A stretch of DNA of 64,000 bases from Pyrocephalus nanus (GCA_038380795.1 CM076279.1:8199001-8263000), one strand, 5' to 3'. Positions 34,001 to 48,085 are shown, numbered from the stretch's first letter. A program made the numbers and translations. Notes: generated by a model from the letters alone, not told the origin.

Positions 34001-36509
34001 GTCTATGCAAGCATGTAACCCCAACACCAGCTCCAAGGTCCTGCACTAAACCTGTGTCTGTACAGCTTATGCTCAGCCACGTGAGCAGCACCATTTCAAC
34101 ATTTCACCAGTGTCTAGGAGGGCTTTAGTAATCTTTAAAGATGCCAATAAACATTTGAGCAACTTCAGTAACCTTCAGAGAAGCCAGCAGATATTTGAAC
34201 AGCTTTCTGAACTGGAGCAATTCAAAGAACCCACCAGATTTTTCTCCTTCCCCCGTCACTCCTCACTCTGTAAGTTCATGGTTCTTATTTACTCTCATCT
34301 CTTGCCATGCTCTCCTACAAGCCACTGAGTCCTATGTGCCATCTGCCAAGGCACCAGATTTTTGCTGCTACTGCAGATATCACAGACATGGGGACCATTA
34401 GATTGGCAGAGGGTCAAGAACAGCAGTTCCTGGCAAGGTTAAGTCTCAAAGTAGTCCATAAAAATTCAGAAAGCTCCCCAAAGATACACACAAAGGAGAG
34501 GCCTTGGTGGCTCTTACACTGTGCTGCCCAGTTACTATACAGCCACCCATACCAGAGCACTTGGAGTTTGCTCACCAGAGCACAGGGACTGTGGACACAG
34601 CCAGAAAAGGAGCAATGACAGAGATGAAGGAGTCTGGCACAAGGCAAGGGTTGTGCAAGATGAAATATAAACAGGTGAGATGGGAATCTGGCACGAGAGA
34701 GGAAAGAGAGATAGAGATGGAAGCTTTTGAAAAATGCTGCCTGCCAGGTTGCTGGCACACAGCAGCAGAAACCACATCAAAACTCATCAAGTGTTGACAA
34801 GAAGCTTCGTCAAGGAGTCCTGACCAGCGACAGCAGAGGTATTTTTGTACATCGTGCTGCCAGTTCGGAGAGTGAAGGCAGAAGCTCTTGTCAGAACAGG
34901 AGAAAACTCATTACCTTACACTCCTCTCCCTTTGTATTTTGAAGTCTTGAAAACTTATTCTGATGGAAAATATCTATGATGTTCAACAGTGAGTTACAGC
35001 TCCAGGGAACATCCAGTGCAGCTCCTGGGAAAGGCACCCCCAGTGGAATTTCTGAAAGTTTACTAGTTACTTTGGCAAATTATTCACATAGGGTGCTCTT
35101 GAAGGAAAAAGACACAAGTCTATCCACATCTCTTGTTCCAGCCTCATCTGGCTGGAAGGAGGGGAGAGCATTAGCTGCAGCTTGGAAGGGGATGGGTTTT
35201 CACCAAGCTCTTCCACTCACTCTACTCAGGAGTCACAGGAGCCTTCCCCATCTCACTCCTCCCAGATGCAGAGGAAGCTGACCCAGCAGTGGCACAGCAG
35301 ATTTGCTGTCAGACCAAGTGCATGAACAGTGTGCCACCTTTAAATCCCAAAGCTCAGGCACCCCTGACACAACCAACATCATCTGCATTTTGATCTGCCT
35401 CATCACAGTCTAAGCCATGACATCAGAAAATGAAGTAGATCGGATTTTACTACATTACTGCCTGTACCCTCCAGTAGTTCAAACAAACACCAATCCCAGT
35501 TTTGATTTATTATAAGAATAAAGCCCTTCTGTTACTCCTGCTCCCCCTCAGCTGACTGCCACTGGTACAAACATGAAACACAGCAAGATCTCTTATCAGG
35601 AATAACAGAACTTACAGCTTTTTCATGCTCATGCTCCTTTTTTATGCCTCCTGGACCTGCCAGGTTTCAGCAGCTCCTCAAGCCACAGCCACTGCCCCAC
35701 CTGGGCTTGCCCAGCTAAAGCTGATGCCGCTCCTCCATAGCCCAACCCTCTGATTACAGCCAGAACAGGCATCTGCATCCCACCTCCCCTTGCAGCTGAC
35801 AGGCATTAGCCCCTCAGGATCCCTCAGCTTAAACACACCAATTTGCATTAACAGACCTTAGGGGGATTTATTGTCTAGACTTGAGTGAAAAATTTACAGA
35901 AAAAGCTTCTAAGGATGTGAGAAGCACAGAAAGACTCAGATTAATGACAAGATCTGCAGTCATAGAGAGCTGTGAAACAGGCAGCTTGGAACAGCAAGAG
36001 CCTGGCCACAACCAGCCAGCCCTTGCAGGGGAGAATATGTTCTGTACAATGGAAAGATTATTATTGTTATTTTTCTTCCTATTCATTGTTCCTTTACTTT
36101 CCAAAAGCCTCCAGATAACACCAGGGGTGATGTATTAAGAGGTGCAGATGTCAAAGAATGCTCCCTGGTACGTTTAACAGCTCCTTTATTCCATCTGAAA
36201 AGCACCTGGGATCAGCAGTCCAGACTTGATATCCTCAAACGGTTTTTTAAAAAGCAACATTTCCAGTCCAGGTACTCTTAACTCAGTGTAATGCACCACA
36301 TCTTAAAACATACATTTCTTTCTATAGTGAGTTAAAGGCCTGGAAATCAGTGAAATAAGAGAAATATCCCAGACTCTGATCTCTGCTACTCTTATTTCAA
36401 GGATGTCAGAACTGTATTCACACAAAAGCTACACAGAAGTCCAGGGAGGAAATAGCTTCAGCATTAACTATGAAGTGTTTTTCTCTTGCTTAAAGCTCTC
36501 TGTGTAGTG
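28013..36509. other. Gene-free stretch
   Basis: There is no supported exon. It contains an A/C-rich low-complexity run at 28,576-28,625, an imperfect 40-base tandem duplication at 34,127-34,207 and a mostly AT-rich part at 31,900-33,050. The open frames seen are short and lack family signatures. Confidence 0.45.
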
Positions 36510-36930
36510 AATGACTAGAAAGTAGTCAATGTGATGTCGGTTTTCCAAAGAAAGTTTCAGTGATGAGCTGAGGAACTACAGAGCAGTGAGGATGATGAAT
36601 TAGGAGAAACTGGAGTAAAGAGAATGAACTTGAACAATCACACTGGGGAAAAGGCAGCTCAGGAATCCAAAAGAGAAGCTCTGCCTCAGGAAGAGACTGG
36701 AGCTCTCTGAAGGAGCCCATGAAGGTGTAGAAAGGGTGCAGTTTGCTTGGACTATCAGAAAGCAGTGGGCAAGGCCCTTCAACAAATAATCGTCCATGAG
36801 CCAAGAACAGGGGTCATCACACAAATAAGTAATTGGTTAACAGATAAAAAACAAAGTGGGAGTAAATGGTCAGTTTTCAGAGAAGGCAATTACCTGTGGT
36901 GTCCAGCCATCCAGTGCCGTCATAAATGAG
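36510..36930 (+). mobile_element. Decayed non-LTR retrotransposon reverse-transcriptase relic
   Basis: The plus strand resembles a degraded LINE reverse-transcriptase segment. It has an aactacagagcagtgaggat block (the NYRPVS-like step), then a frame reading NWLTDKKQSGSKWSVF followed by NYLWCPAIQ. These recall the IxNWLTxRKQxVxVNG and SGVPQGSVLGP region of CR1/L2-type reverse transcriptases, with the catalytic part eroded. Frameshifts separate the pieces. The family cannot be assigned precisely by eye. Confidence 0.45.
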
Positions 36931-39170
36931 CAGGGTGCCAGCAGTAAATGCTCCTCTGTGCTTACAGAGCCCATGACGGCCTTTGGAAATGTAACTAAAG
37001 TGAGTTAATTAAAGCAGCCAGGTGGGTCCCTGCACTGTGTGCCCTGGGCGTGGCTGCGGGGCAAGGAGCAGCTCCCGAGAAAGTCTGGCAGCGAGGTAAA
37101 TGAGTTTGAAGGGGAAATGCTTGATGTCGATGGCCAGAGGCGGCACGGGTAGCGAAGGCAAAGATCTGCCCTTCCCTTCTGGCCAGGTGAAGGGCTGTCA
37201 GCTCCCATGGCTTGCAGCGCACAGCTGAGTGAGTGCTGTTTGCCACACTGCAAGGAGAAGGCTCTGCACTGGCACAGAGTCCTGGACCGACATTCCCCTT
37301 GGATAATGTCCCAAGGGGGCAGGAGCTCAGACACAGCCGGCACAGGTCACCAAGAGCCTCTTTGCAAAAAGCCGTGGGATATCTAATTGCAGTCATTACC
37401 TAACTGAGTCACGCACTGCTAATTCAGGCTGGCAAAAGTAGCTTCAAGCCACTGAGATCCTTGAATGTTTTGCTTGCAATTAACACTGGAGGTGTTTAAA
37501 GGCTCACAGCAATGATGGGCTGTGCAAATAACCATCATCTCATGTGGGAGGTGCCCAATTTCTCCCATTTGCGTTGGACCCAGACGACTTGCAAAGCCGT
37601 AACTGCTTAAAGGCAGCCTGCCAGCCCCAGCCCCAGCCCCGAGAGCCGAGCTGTGTTCCTCACCTTCAGCGCTCTAGCCTGGAGAACCACATTATTTCAA
37701 AACAACCTGCTAAAGACAGTGCTGGCTTTCTAGCCCGGCTAAAAATAGTGCTGGCAACATGGGAATAGCTGCGGTGTGGGCTAACAAGGAATGGTGTGGA
37801 TTTGGGTAGCAGGGATGGGACAGGCTCCCCTCTGCCAGGTGCTCAGGCAGGGACCATGACCAGCCTGAAGCTCTCAGAGCCCAGGAGGTGAATGGGTGTT
37901 CTTTTATCTTTTGGAGTGTGTTTTCATTGATAGAGGTGTTTCTGTGTTTTGACACGGTCTGGAAAGCAAGAGATGCTGCTCCCTTTGGCTCTGCAATAAA
38001 AAAGCCTTACCTTTGACACCTCTTCCAAAATGTGAATTCACTTCCTCGTCAGCTGTATGCAGCATCCACTGCAAAGGCAGTTCCCAGCCCACTGGGAATT
38101 GGCATTTTACGCTGCAGCTTCACAGTGAATTTTTTATGCAGCATCTTCGTGGTGATTTTTTGTGGCTGCTGCCATAAACTTTTCAGCTGCTGCTGGCAAA
38201 TCAGCAGAGATAATAAAATCTTTGTCGTCAGTTTGATCCAGGCAAGGCGCTGTGTCCACGTGCAGAGTTTAGGTGAGGGTATTTTTGAGGAGTACTAAGT
38301 ACTCCAGGAATAAGAGGGAAATGATCTCATCGTGCCAGAGGGCACTGCCACAGCAGTTCAGTGTGGTTGAGTGCAGGAAGGGAGATGGGTGGGAGCAGCA
38401 CTCAGCTACAAAAGAGCTTCCATTAACCCAGGTGTTACTTAGGATCAAACCAAGCCAAAGAAGAGCATTTTGAGAAAATCAAACACATTTTCCAGCTGTA
38501 GAGCCAGGCACCTGCTCAGACTTCCTACTGCTTTCAACCAGGGAATTAAGCCCTTTATTCTACATTCAAGCCATTTTCAGGAGAATTTTCCTCTGACACA
38601 AAATGCCAATGGCCACATCCTTTGAAAGCAGGGTTTATAAAATGCAGGAAAGAGCAATGGTGTGAGGGGACAGAGGACAGAGGAGTGCTGAACCCAGGGA
38701 CATGGCGAATTAAAGAAGGGAAGAAACCACTGCCTGAGAGGAGCAGGTGAAGTGCCACATCCACTGCCCTCTTGACCCAACATCTTCCAGCTCATTCTTA
38801 CATTAAAAAAAGCCAACAGAGGAACAAACACCACATGACCATCTCCTCTGCTCCCTGCAGGGTCTGTCACTGCTGCCCAGACCTTGTCCTGGTGACACAA
38901 GTTCCTGCAAAGAGGGACCGTCTCACCAGCACAGGTGACGCATCTGCTCCCTGTTCCTCATCCAAGGAAACAACTCCTGGAGGGCTTTATTTAAAAACTG
39001 CTACATGCTTTTGAGCCTTTTAACTACCACCTGTCATTTCTGGCAGTGCTTTTAGCTCAAAGTCTTTCTTTTCTCAGTACCCTGCACAGAGTCGTGCCCA
39101 CCTGCCTCAGCAGGGACCTCCCAGCAGTGTGGGCACAGGGTACATGCACAGAGCTGAGGAGGTGCATGTA
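36931..39170. other. Gene-free stretch with a locally GC-rich segment
   Basis: A CpG-containing segment lies at about 37,020-37,380. The rest is ordinary non-coding sequence. A stretch at 37,021-37,096 is bounded by an AG and a GT but has no recognisable protein, so I do not call it an exon. Confidence 0.4.
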
Positions 39171-39319
39171 CAGATCCCTGAGGAGAGAGATTCAGCTGCT
39201 GGGTTTTGAGGAGAAACTAGAGTTCATCTCACTCAGATCAGCCAGCCAGTCCTGCAGCCCTCTCAAACTACAGTTTGGCACCACTGCAACCATCACCGGA
39301 TGGCAGGAACACGTCCTTC

Positions 39320-39692
39320 TACTCGGCCTTGAGAAGAGACAAATGAGGGGGAAGCTCATCCATATCTCAGTGTCTGCAGGGAGGGGGCAGAGGATGGACC
39401 AGGCTCTGCTCAGGGGGCCCAGCAATGGCACAAGAGGAACAGGCAGGAACTGATGCCCAAGAAGTTCCATCTGGACATGAGGAAGAACCTCTTTGCTGGG
39501 CAGTGACCCAGCACTGAACAGATTGCCCAGAGAGGCTGTGAAGTCTCCCTCACTGCAGATATTCAAAAACCATTTGGACACAATCCTGTGCCATGTGCTC
39601 TGGGATGTCCCTGCTCGAGCAGGGAGGTGGGACCAGATGCCCCACTGAGGTCCCTTCCATCCTGAACCATGCTGTGATTCTGTGTGACTGCA
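39320..39692 (+). mobile_element. CR1 LINE 3' fragment
   Basis: The CR1 signature in plus sense runs from cttgagaagagacaaatgag through caatggcacaagaggaacag, acatgaggaagaacctcttt and agagaggctgtgaagtctcc to the terminal atgctgtgattctgtg at about 39,692. It is 5'-truncated with no coding capacity left. Confidence 0.9.
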
Positions 39693-42600
39693 ATGGCCCT
39701 GCACACCACAGACTGAACCACTGGGACAAATCCCTTGGGCCAGGGGACAGGCAGCAGGTTCAGCTGGAGCTGCCCATAGCCTGGAGCATCCACAGTGTAC
39801 TCCCTATGCCAGACTGGGAATGGCTTATGGAGAGGAGCACAGCCTCTGCCCCTGCTTGCTGACCCCCAAAATTCTGCTCTGCTCCCACTCTGCTGGCAGG
39901 GCCTGAATGCTCCTGGTCAAGAGATGCCCTGAAAGACTCAAGGGAAAACAGTGCAGATCAGAAAGGGGCTGACACAACATCATGAGGACCCTGGCTCAGA
40001 GTTTGGTGACACTGCCACAAGGGGGAAAAAAGCACTTTAGTGTCTCCTTTACTGTGTTCTCAGCAACATGAAGACAGGCATTAGAAGTCAGCACTGAGCA
40101 ATCACCAATGCAAATGGAAGTTACTCATTAGAGTAAGCAAGAAAATGTATTATGTGGGTGTATAACATATTATAGAAAGGCAGCTTTTTAAATGAGAATT
40201 TGAATTATCATCTGGTGCTTCAGAGAGGTGACCCACACCAGCACCAGCTGTCACCATCCCCAGGTCCCTCCAGCTCTACTCCAGTGTGTACAGGATGGCA
40301 AATGCCACCACGGAGTCCACAGTGGCATAAACTCTATGCAGTGACATTTGCTGCTCTTTACATGCTGCCAGACAACCTTTCCCACATCATCTTGTGTCTC
40401 CTGTGAGAGTGTTTTGAAAGCTCCAGCAGAAATCTTCGCTGCCAGGCAGAGGCAGGGAGAGCTGGGGATGTGTGCTGCCCTCTGTGCCAAGAAAACACCT
40501 GGAACTGGCAGCAGGAGCTTTAGCTGGAATGCTGGGACACTGATTTCTCTTCCCTACAAGTCTTCTAGCCCCAAAACACTTCTGTAAATCTTCAAATTCC
40601 CACCTACGAGGAACCAGGCTGAGAAATACAGAATAGTTTCCCAGGAGGGAAGAGGGCAGCTGGAGAGGAGGAGAGGATGGCTGAGGACATTACACCACAG
40701 TGAAAAGCAGCAGAGTGGTCAACACCAGGCAGATTAGAGCATGGAGGTGCTGCACAGGATATATGGGATAGAAAACAGTGGCAAAGAAGCTTTTGCCTCC
40801 AGTCTAGCAACAGGTTTTGGCCCATGGAAGTTGTGTGTTTCAGTTTGGTTGTGCTCCCAACAGCTTTTCTAATGGTGATTTGCAGGATTTCCAGGAAATC
40901 TCTGCTTTGACTTTATTTTGTTAATCTTTAATGCTTTTCAATAAAGAGAATTCAGTAATATCTGTTACCTCTACCCCATAACTCACAAAATATGGGCAAA
41001 GAGATGATCATGTTATAACTGACACACAGAGGAAAATGTGACAGAGTACCCAGGCTGAAGAGGTTCTCCCAAAAGGGAGAAGGATCATTTGTGAGAAGGA
41101 AGCTCTTCTCAGCACTGGGAGGGAAGGGATGACCTCTTCTGCCTCCCACAGCCTGCCTGCCTTCCCCTGAGCAATCACAGTCTCTGCAGCTCTTCCAGGA
41201 ACTGAAAAGGAGGTCGGGAGGTCAGAGGATAAAGAAGCTCAAATAGCACATCTCAGACATTGCTAATAAAAATGTAAATGGGGCTGTGCAGACTGAGAGG
41301 GTGACTGTCTTCACAAAATCGTGAAGGATCTGGCAAGATGGTTTGATTTAAAAGCTTTAATGAGGCACCTGTGCCAATGACATGTTTCCTGCACTCTATT
41401 AGTGCAAAAGGCTGCCAGCAAAGTCACCAGGTTATGTGAATGAGCAGCACCCAGCTATAAGCACTGCCAAAAGACCTTTAGCCCTGCTCAAACCTCTCCA
41501 AAAAGCACCTGAGGCTAATACAGGCTTATGGTAGCACAGACCATCACAGGCAGGATCCACTCTGCTACCACAGACAACAGCACCGGGCTGGGGGAATGAC
41601 TGGGACAAATCCATAAGCAGATATCTTGGATTTTGTGTAAGAGCTGAGGTGATATGTGGGATCTTCAAGGTATCCTTGTAATAGCAATTAAGGAGAAATG
41701 ATGTCATCAGAGACAGAAGAGCAGTCCCAAGAGTAAAACTGGGGGAAGTGCTGGTTCCTTCTCCTTCCAGCCCTTCAGGACTAGCCTTCACCATGCTCCA
41801 GGGCTGGAGCTAGCACAGATTTTACCTGCAAATCCCAGGGAGTCAGAGTGTGAGTCCTCTGCCCTTTCCCACCCAAACTCCTGGGAAGCAGTGGGCAACG
41901 GCTGGGTTGCTTTCCCTGACCTGGACAGTGACATTAATTGGACCAGAAACATCACAGACCCTCTCCATGCCCTTTCAGCTTCACCCCTTGAATTGTCCAC
42001 GTAGTTCCCAGTGGCAGGGGGAAAGCAGGGCAGCTCTAAATCCCGGATCTGTGCCAGGGATCCTGGATGAGGGAAAAAACCCTGGAGATTTCAGCCCCTG
42101 GAGTCTGCCTTTCACACAGAGCAGCCAAGAGCAAAGCCATACCGACTCCAGAAAGACAACTGAAGTCTCATATTGCAATGGAAAAAAAACAAGAAACCAA
42201 AAACAGGGAGAAAGGAGACCAAAATGCCAGAAAAACTCAGTGAAGTCTCCAAATGCGTTTGCCGTGCACGGTGGCTCTTTCACCACTGGGGACAGACAGC
42301 AGGAGGAGGAAAGAAAGCAACTGGGGACCAGCTGGGAATTTGGGTATTACATTTGCATGTGTCCAAGACTGTGAGTGCTGGAACAGAGGGATTTAAATTC
42401 AACTTTCCTAGGAACAAGAGGCAACCAAGAAGAGACTGCCATGTCCTGTACAGGGAGTCACAGGCACCTCACCAATGCTCTTCCTCGGGAGCTGCTGCCA
42501 CTGGGGTGTGTTCCTGGCTGCCAGCGTGACTCTGGGAGAACCTGAGCTCATCACGGTGCTGCAGGTGTTTGGTCTTCTCTGGGCTGATCCCAGATGCAGA

Positions 42601-45100
42601 GCAGCTTCTCATAATCTCATTTGAATTTCTGTGTGACCATGGTAATGTGCATGGATGCTCTACCATGACTGCTTGTGGGTGTGGGGGTGAGTAAACCAAG
42701 TCAGGCAAATGGGAATCACATCTTCTCCTGAGCCTGCACATGTTTCTAGACCTGCTCCAGACCAGGAATGCAGACACATTCATGAGATTTTTTTTTTTCT
42801 TTTATCAATTTTGGCTGCATTTATACGTGCTTTTCCCTACAGAGGGAGCAGTGTTTATTAGATTTTTGAAATGTGATACCCAGACAAACTTATATGTCCA
42901 GATCGGAGAAGAAGGGAGCCCATAGCTGCTGGCAAACCTGGACTCAAAACTGCCCCAGCTAAAGTGGAACATGCCAAAGAGCCCTGCACAGACCTGGGAA
43001 GGCAGCAGACCGGTGGGGGCACAGCTGGCAGCACACACAGCTCCGTTCAAGATATACAAGAAATTTTACAGCTTCCCTGAGGTTTGGATCAGTAACCAAA
43101 CACAATCAAATTCACAGAGCACTGACATAAATCCTCACATCAAAGGGGAGAAGGGGTCTCTTTTGCCCTGTACTTAATAGAATAATTATGGTTATTGCCT
43201 TTGCAGTAACTTCAGAAGTCCCCTGTGCAGAGCTCAAGCCCTGTAGCAGTGGATGTTGTTTGAATGATCAAACAGACCTGTTTCATATCTCAGAGGGCTC
43301 CTATCTTCATCCAGTATTGACTGTGCTGTTCCTAGTCCTGTTACAGATCCTGTTACAGGCTTCCACTCCTGTCTGTAGCTCTAATATCATCAGACAAACA
43401 TGGAAAACCCTGAAACTCAGAGCACTGGAGACGAGAGAACACAACGATCTCTGGTTTACAGATGAGGGAAATAAGGGGAATAGAAGCAGCAAAACTACAA
43501 CCACCACCAACCCTCTGAGCCAGGGCTGTGAACCTGACACTGTCCACTCTTCTCCAGACACCTCTTCTAATGACTCCAGCAGGACACATATGGGAGTCCA
43601 GCTTCCCCCAACAGTAGCCCTGTGGGCACTGAGATTTCCTGATAAATCAAATCACTAGTTTAATGTTTTTCAAAAGGTTTTAATGCCACAAAAGGAAGTA
43701 TCAAGTTGGGATCAACTAGTCCAGAAAACCTGATGGATTGACCAGAAGCCTTCCCCCATCCCACTCTACTCCTTCCTTTCCCTGGGGTGAGTCAACACCA
43801 ACCCAAATGGCACTTTAGTGACAGAGGAGTGACAGGAGTGTGGCACTTCCAGTGTAAGTTACTGGAGAGAGACCTGCACACACCAACCACGTGCTGGAGA
43901 TGCTGAGCAGGGGCACCCACATCCCCCATCAGCATCACTGCAGCCACCCATGGCCTGTGCCCATGTGCCATGTGAGCCACATGCAGGCAGCAGCAAAGGG
44001 ATTCAAGGACCAGCAGCAGGTTGTCCCTGCTCTGCCTGGGAAGAGGACACTGCCACATCAGTGACCTTCCCACTGGGAGCAAATAAAGCACTTTGACAAT
44101 GGCTCTGCTCTCAGTGCTCACCCAGGGACTGCTCCTGCTCTCTGGAGTCACACTCACAATGGGAAGCTCAGACCTGCTCTCAAAGGAGCAGCTCCCTTCT
44201 CATGCTTTTCTAGAGATTTGTAGGGGCCAAGCACAAAATGAAGATTTAGAGCAAATCTTCACAGCAAAACACATGCATTTGAGGGTGTTCAGGCTGGGGT
44301 TTCCTCAGCCAGCCCTTGTTAGAGCTGCTAACCTAAAATCCATTTTCATTGCAAAATCAAGCCTCCACATGAGGATTTGTTCCTAAGCCAAGTCCTGACC
44401 CCACTCAAAAGCCTGTTACTGAGCAGGGCCCTGCTTTGTCCATCAGCTGCCCCTCTGTGGAGGCAGCCACAGCTACAGCTCACCAAGCTGTCCAGGTGCT
44501 ACCACAGCCACCCTGAGCAGCTTGAACAAAACTGGGGGCCCACTGCAGGAGGACAAGGCCTTAGACAAAAGATGTACCCGAGAGCTCGCAGCCAGCAGAG
44601 TGTAAGAGTCTGAAAACATGGAAGAAATCATACAAGTGTCCAGGGAAAAAAAGTTGGAGGAGCAAACAGCTCTTAGTAACAGCGAGGCAGGATGGATGTG
44701 CCAAGGCCAGCTGGTGTGCTGTTGCTTCCCAGGAGCCCCATGCTGGGAAGCATCACTAATCCAGTGGGTGCCCAATGCAAACCAGTGAAGCAAGCAGCGG
44801 GCCTGACAATCATCTCCCACACACCTGAGTCCAGCAGGAGACTTCTGGGAGAGGCTGGTGCTCCTCGCTTCCCACCAGCATAAATCAGGAGCAATTCCCT
44901 GCAGAGGTAAAGCAGGGAACTGAGAGGAAGAACAATCCCATCGTGTGCAAGCAACCAGCACAACGTTCAGCTGCTCACAAAATAACCCAGAGCTGAGCTT
45001 CAGCATTTCCCAGCACCAGCCTCTGCCTCACACTGTGTTGTTTGGAGGTGCTGTGTTGATCTCTCTCTGTCTTTACCCTCCTTGAGTATCCCTGGGGAAG
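39693..45100. other. Gene-free stretch upstream of the receptor gene
   Basis: I find no exon I can support on either strand and no tRNA or snRNA-like structure. A few poly-A and poly-T runs occur, for example at 42,180 and 42,788. The sequence is presumed intergenic upstream of the receptor gene. Confidence 0.45.
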
Positions 45101-45539
45101 GGCAACCATCAAACCCCAAACAAGCCGGGTAACATCTCGTTACTGCCAGCCTGAAATATCTCAGATTCTGCCGTGCGTGATCCCACCGTGCAGATTCGTT
45201 GGTTCATACGCCATCCAACCCAAATAAATTTTGGCTTCACTTTGGAATTGATCTCTAGATCAAGGAGCTCTCCCATTTCCCTGGGCAGCCGACCCTCCCG
45301 CAGGAATTTAACCCTTCTGGGCCCACTCGCTTTCCCCAGACTCGATGGTTTTGCCCTGGCAGCGTCGGGAATTTGCACTTTCCGGAGTGATGAGGAGGAG
45401 TGGGATGGCTTTTCCTATCACCAGTCCTGGGATGAAACAACCTGCCCGTCTCCCACCCTCAGCTGGCTCCCAGCCAGGCACGGGGGAAGCGGCTGAACGA
45501 GCCCCAGCTGTCAAAATGCTGCTGCTTTAAACGGGCTCT

Positions 45540-45620
45540 CCACTGGCTGCAGCCAAAGCCACGCTATGCAGAACGTCACCGAGGAACAGAAATAGCCGGC
45601 ACGAGTGGAGGGAGGGGAAT
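45540..45620 (+). promoter_or_regulatory. Candidate non-coding first exon of the urotensin receptor-type gene
   Basis: A locally CpG-containing region (about 45,120-45,760) ends in ggaggggaat followed by gtgagtat, a strong donor site at 45,621. The next good acceptor in the same sense, tgtctttcctctag, lies just before the receptor CDS at 48,283. Together they would make a 5' UTR exon and a 2.66-kb intron. The exon's left edge is a guess and there is no transcript evidence. Confidence 0.35.
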
Positions 45621-45756
45621 GTGAGTATCAAGAGCGCACAGATTTCAAACATACTTGGCTGGGCAGCACACGCTCCCTTCCTGCCGCTGCCTCTCCAGCT
45701 GCACCGGAGCGCCGGGATCTCTCGCTGTCTGGCCAGGAAGAAGGATTCACTTCTTT

Positions 45757-45843
45757 CTTTTTTTTTTTCCCTTTTTCTTTCTTGAAGTTTCAGCTTGGCT
45801 ACTACTAGATTGATTTTTTTTCTTTTTTTTTTTTTTTTTTTCT
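45757..45843. repeat. Poly-T rich tract
   Basis: Two runs of T residues (about 45,757-45,785 and 45,815-45,841) are separated by tgaagtttcagcttggct and similar sequence. They fall inside the presumed first intron of the receptor gene. Confidence 0.8.
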
Positions 45844-46035
45844 TCCTCGTAGGAAACTTCATCTGCTGGATTTAAAAGCAAGGTTTGAGCAGGAGGAATT
45901 CGTTTCTGTTTATAGCTGTGAATGTGCATGGTACTCCTGTGTGATGATATCGTAGAGGGAAAGGCAGGATTGGCTGGGAAAACTGCTTAGACCATAAGAT
46001 GCTTGAATGGCTGCTTGGAATAACAAGCTCTCTAT

Positions 46036-46066
46036 TGTGTGTGCATGTGTGTGAGTGTGTGTGTTT
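46036..46066. repeat. Interrupted GT microsatellite
   Basis: This is a run of gtgtgtgcatgtgtgtgagtgtgtgtg, a short and imperfect dinucleotide repeat. Confidence 0.85.
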
Positions 46067-48085
46067 ATGTACGACTGCAGCAATGGCAGCAACTACGAAA
46101 CAATGCAAGGTTTCCCCATTTGGCTGAATTTTCCTCCTCTAAAAGTGAGGACTTGCCTAGCTGTGGGCTCTGTCTGGAGAGGGGTGAAGTGGCTGAACTG
46201 AATTAGTGCTGTAGGAATTTTATGAATGAAGCAAAAGGCAGGTTCAGAGGCAGAGGAGCAGAGCAGGGAGATGCGGCGGGCTCAGCTCCCTCCGGCAGGA
46301 GCTGTCACACCAGGGAGCTGCACAGACAGGCACCAGCATGGCACAAATCTGCTGCAAGTGCCCAGAACACAGCAAGCAGACAGCACCTGAGCCATGGAAA
46401 CGTGCTCCTGAAAATTAGCTATCACCAACGCAGAGCTGAGAGCTGCCCGTGTGACCAGCTCCAGGCTCAGCTGGAGCATCCCATGCAGAGCCATTTGTTT
46501 CTGACCGAGCCTGCTGATGATCTTGTGGCAGAGGGGCAGGAATAGCTCCCAGAGTATCCATCTCTCCATGCATGAGGCTTCTGCTGCCAGCACAGCTCGT
46601 ACATGAACGTTGATAAAGTGAACGAGTCGCTGCATGGACAGACTGGCTACAGACCCCAGCACCGAGCAGGAGGGGATTGCACAGCACAGCAGGGGAGGGA
46701 CGAGGCAGATTTAGCTTTGCAAGGTCCAAGAAAGCTGAGATGCTGGTGAAGCTGCTGGAGACCAGCCCAGAAGAGCCCTGTCCTGAAGGAGCACTGACCA
46801 CTGCAGAACCAGTCGTCATCTCTCCCCCTTGGATGTCTGTAGTCAAGGCACTGGGGTGGGAGATGATCTCTGTGTATTTATCTTTTTTATGCAGTGCTAT
46901 TCCAATTGTTGAGGAAAAACCTCCATCTGTACTGGGTTGTCCTTTTTTGTACAGAGTTTTTGCATGACATCTCTGTAGCTCCCGTCATCCTCAGCAGGTG
47001 GTAACAGGGAGTCAAAGGGGATGAAAATTGTCCATCCTCAAGTGTCACAGAGGTCAGGGTGACACAAGGGCAGCAGAGAAGGGCCTGGAACTGTAATCCT
47101 CCTGCCAAGGAGCTACTGGGGGGAAAGAGGCAAAGGAGTCAGAGCTGGTGTGGAGGCAAAGGGACACAAAACTCACTGGGAAAAGCTGCAAATTCCCAGG
47201 ATGAAAGCAACCCAATCTGCCCAGTGGAATGAGGCAGAGGGAAGTCTTTGTATGTGGAGCCCTACAGGGACAAGGCAGTCCAGCACTCCTTCCTTAGCAT
47301 TTTCTATAAAAAAGAGACAGTCTGAGCACCATAAAACACACAGTGCAAACACACTTGTGATGTGAGTGATGCTGAGGATGGCACAGGCTTTTGGTTTGCC
47401 TTAAAATCTGGGCATTGTAGCTACTTCAGCATTTCTTTCAGGTAGGTTTGATGTCCCTTTGCCTACACCCAGAGCAGTGTGAATCCAAAGCAACACCATT
47501 GTGATTTGTACAATGTTGAGCTTGATCTAACCAAGAGCTCCACGTACAAAGAGTGGCTGCCTGCCTGGCACGCTGCAGAGCAGTCTCACACCTCCCTGCT
47601 CAAGGCTGTTTAGGCAGGTTCACAAACAGGTCTCTCTGAAATAGATCTGTGACAGAGAGCATGAAAAACCCTGTGTTTACAGCCATATAAAACCCACAGT
47701 GAAACCTACACCTTGCTTTATAGATAGAAAGTGCCTTTCTCTCCATCACTCAAACACCGTGTGAAGCCACAGGTCAGGACAGAGGAGGAGCTTCTCATTC
47801 AAGGGAAGTTGCTCTGTGAAAACACTGCAGGGATGCTGGACAGGGCTTTGAGTGCATCACTAACACAAAACAGTCAATTGGACTACGAATGGTAAATCCA
47901 AAGTGTGCTTTCCCCTTTTGGGGGGATCTTTCACTCCTCCAAAGTTAAAAATGTAGCAAAGAGGTTTAAGCAATCATTCTCTGTAAGTCATTGTTAGGAA
48001 TTTAGGAAGGATGCTTTTTTTTCTCCAATCCCAAGCTGAATTTAAGGATTGCAGTAAGCAGTTCCAGTGATACACACAACCTCTG

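Noticed and set aside
37021..37096. Exon-like segment bounded by AG and GT in a CpG-containing region
   Set aside because: The translation resembles nothing I know and no neighbouring exon supports it.
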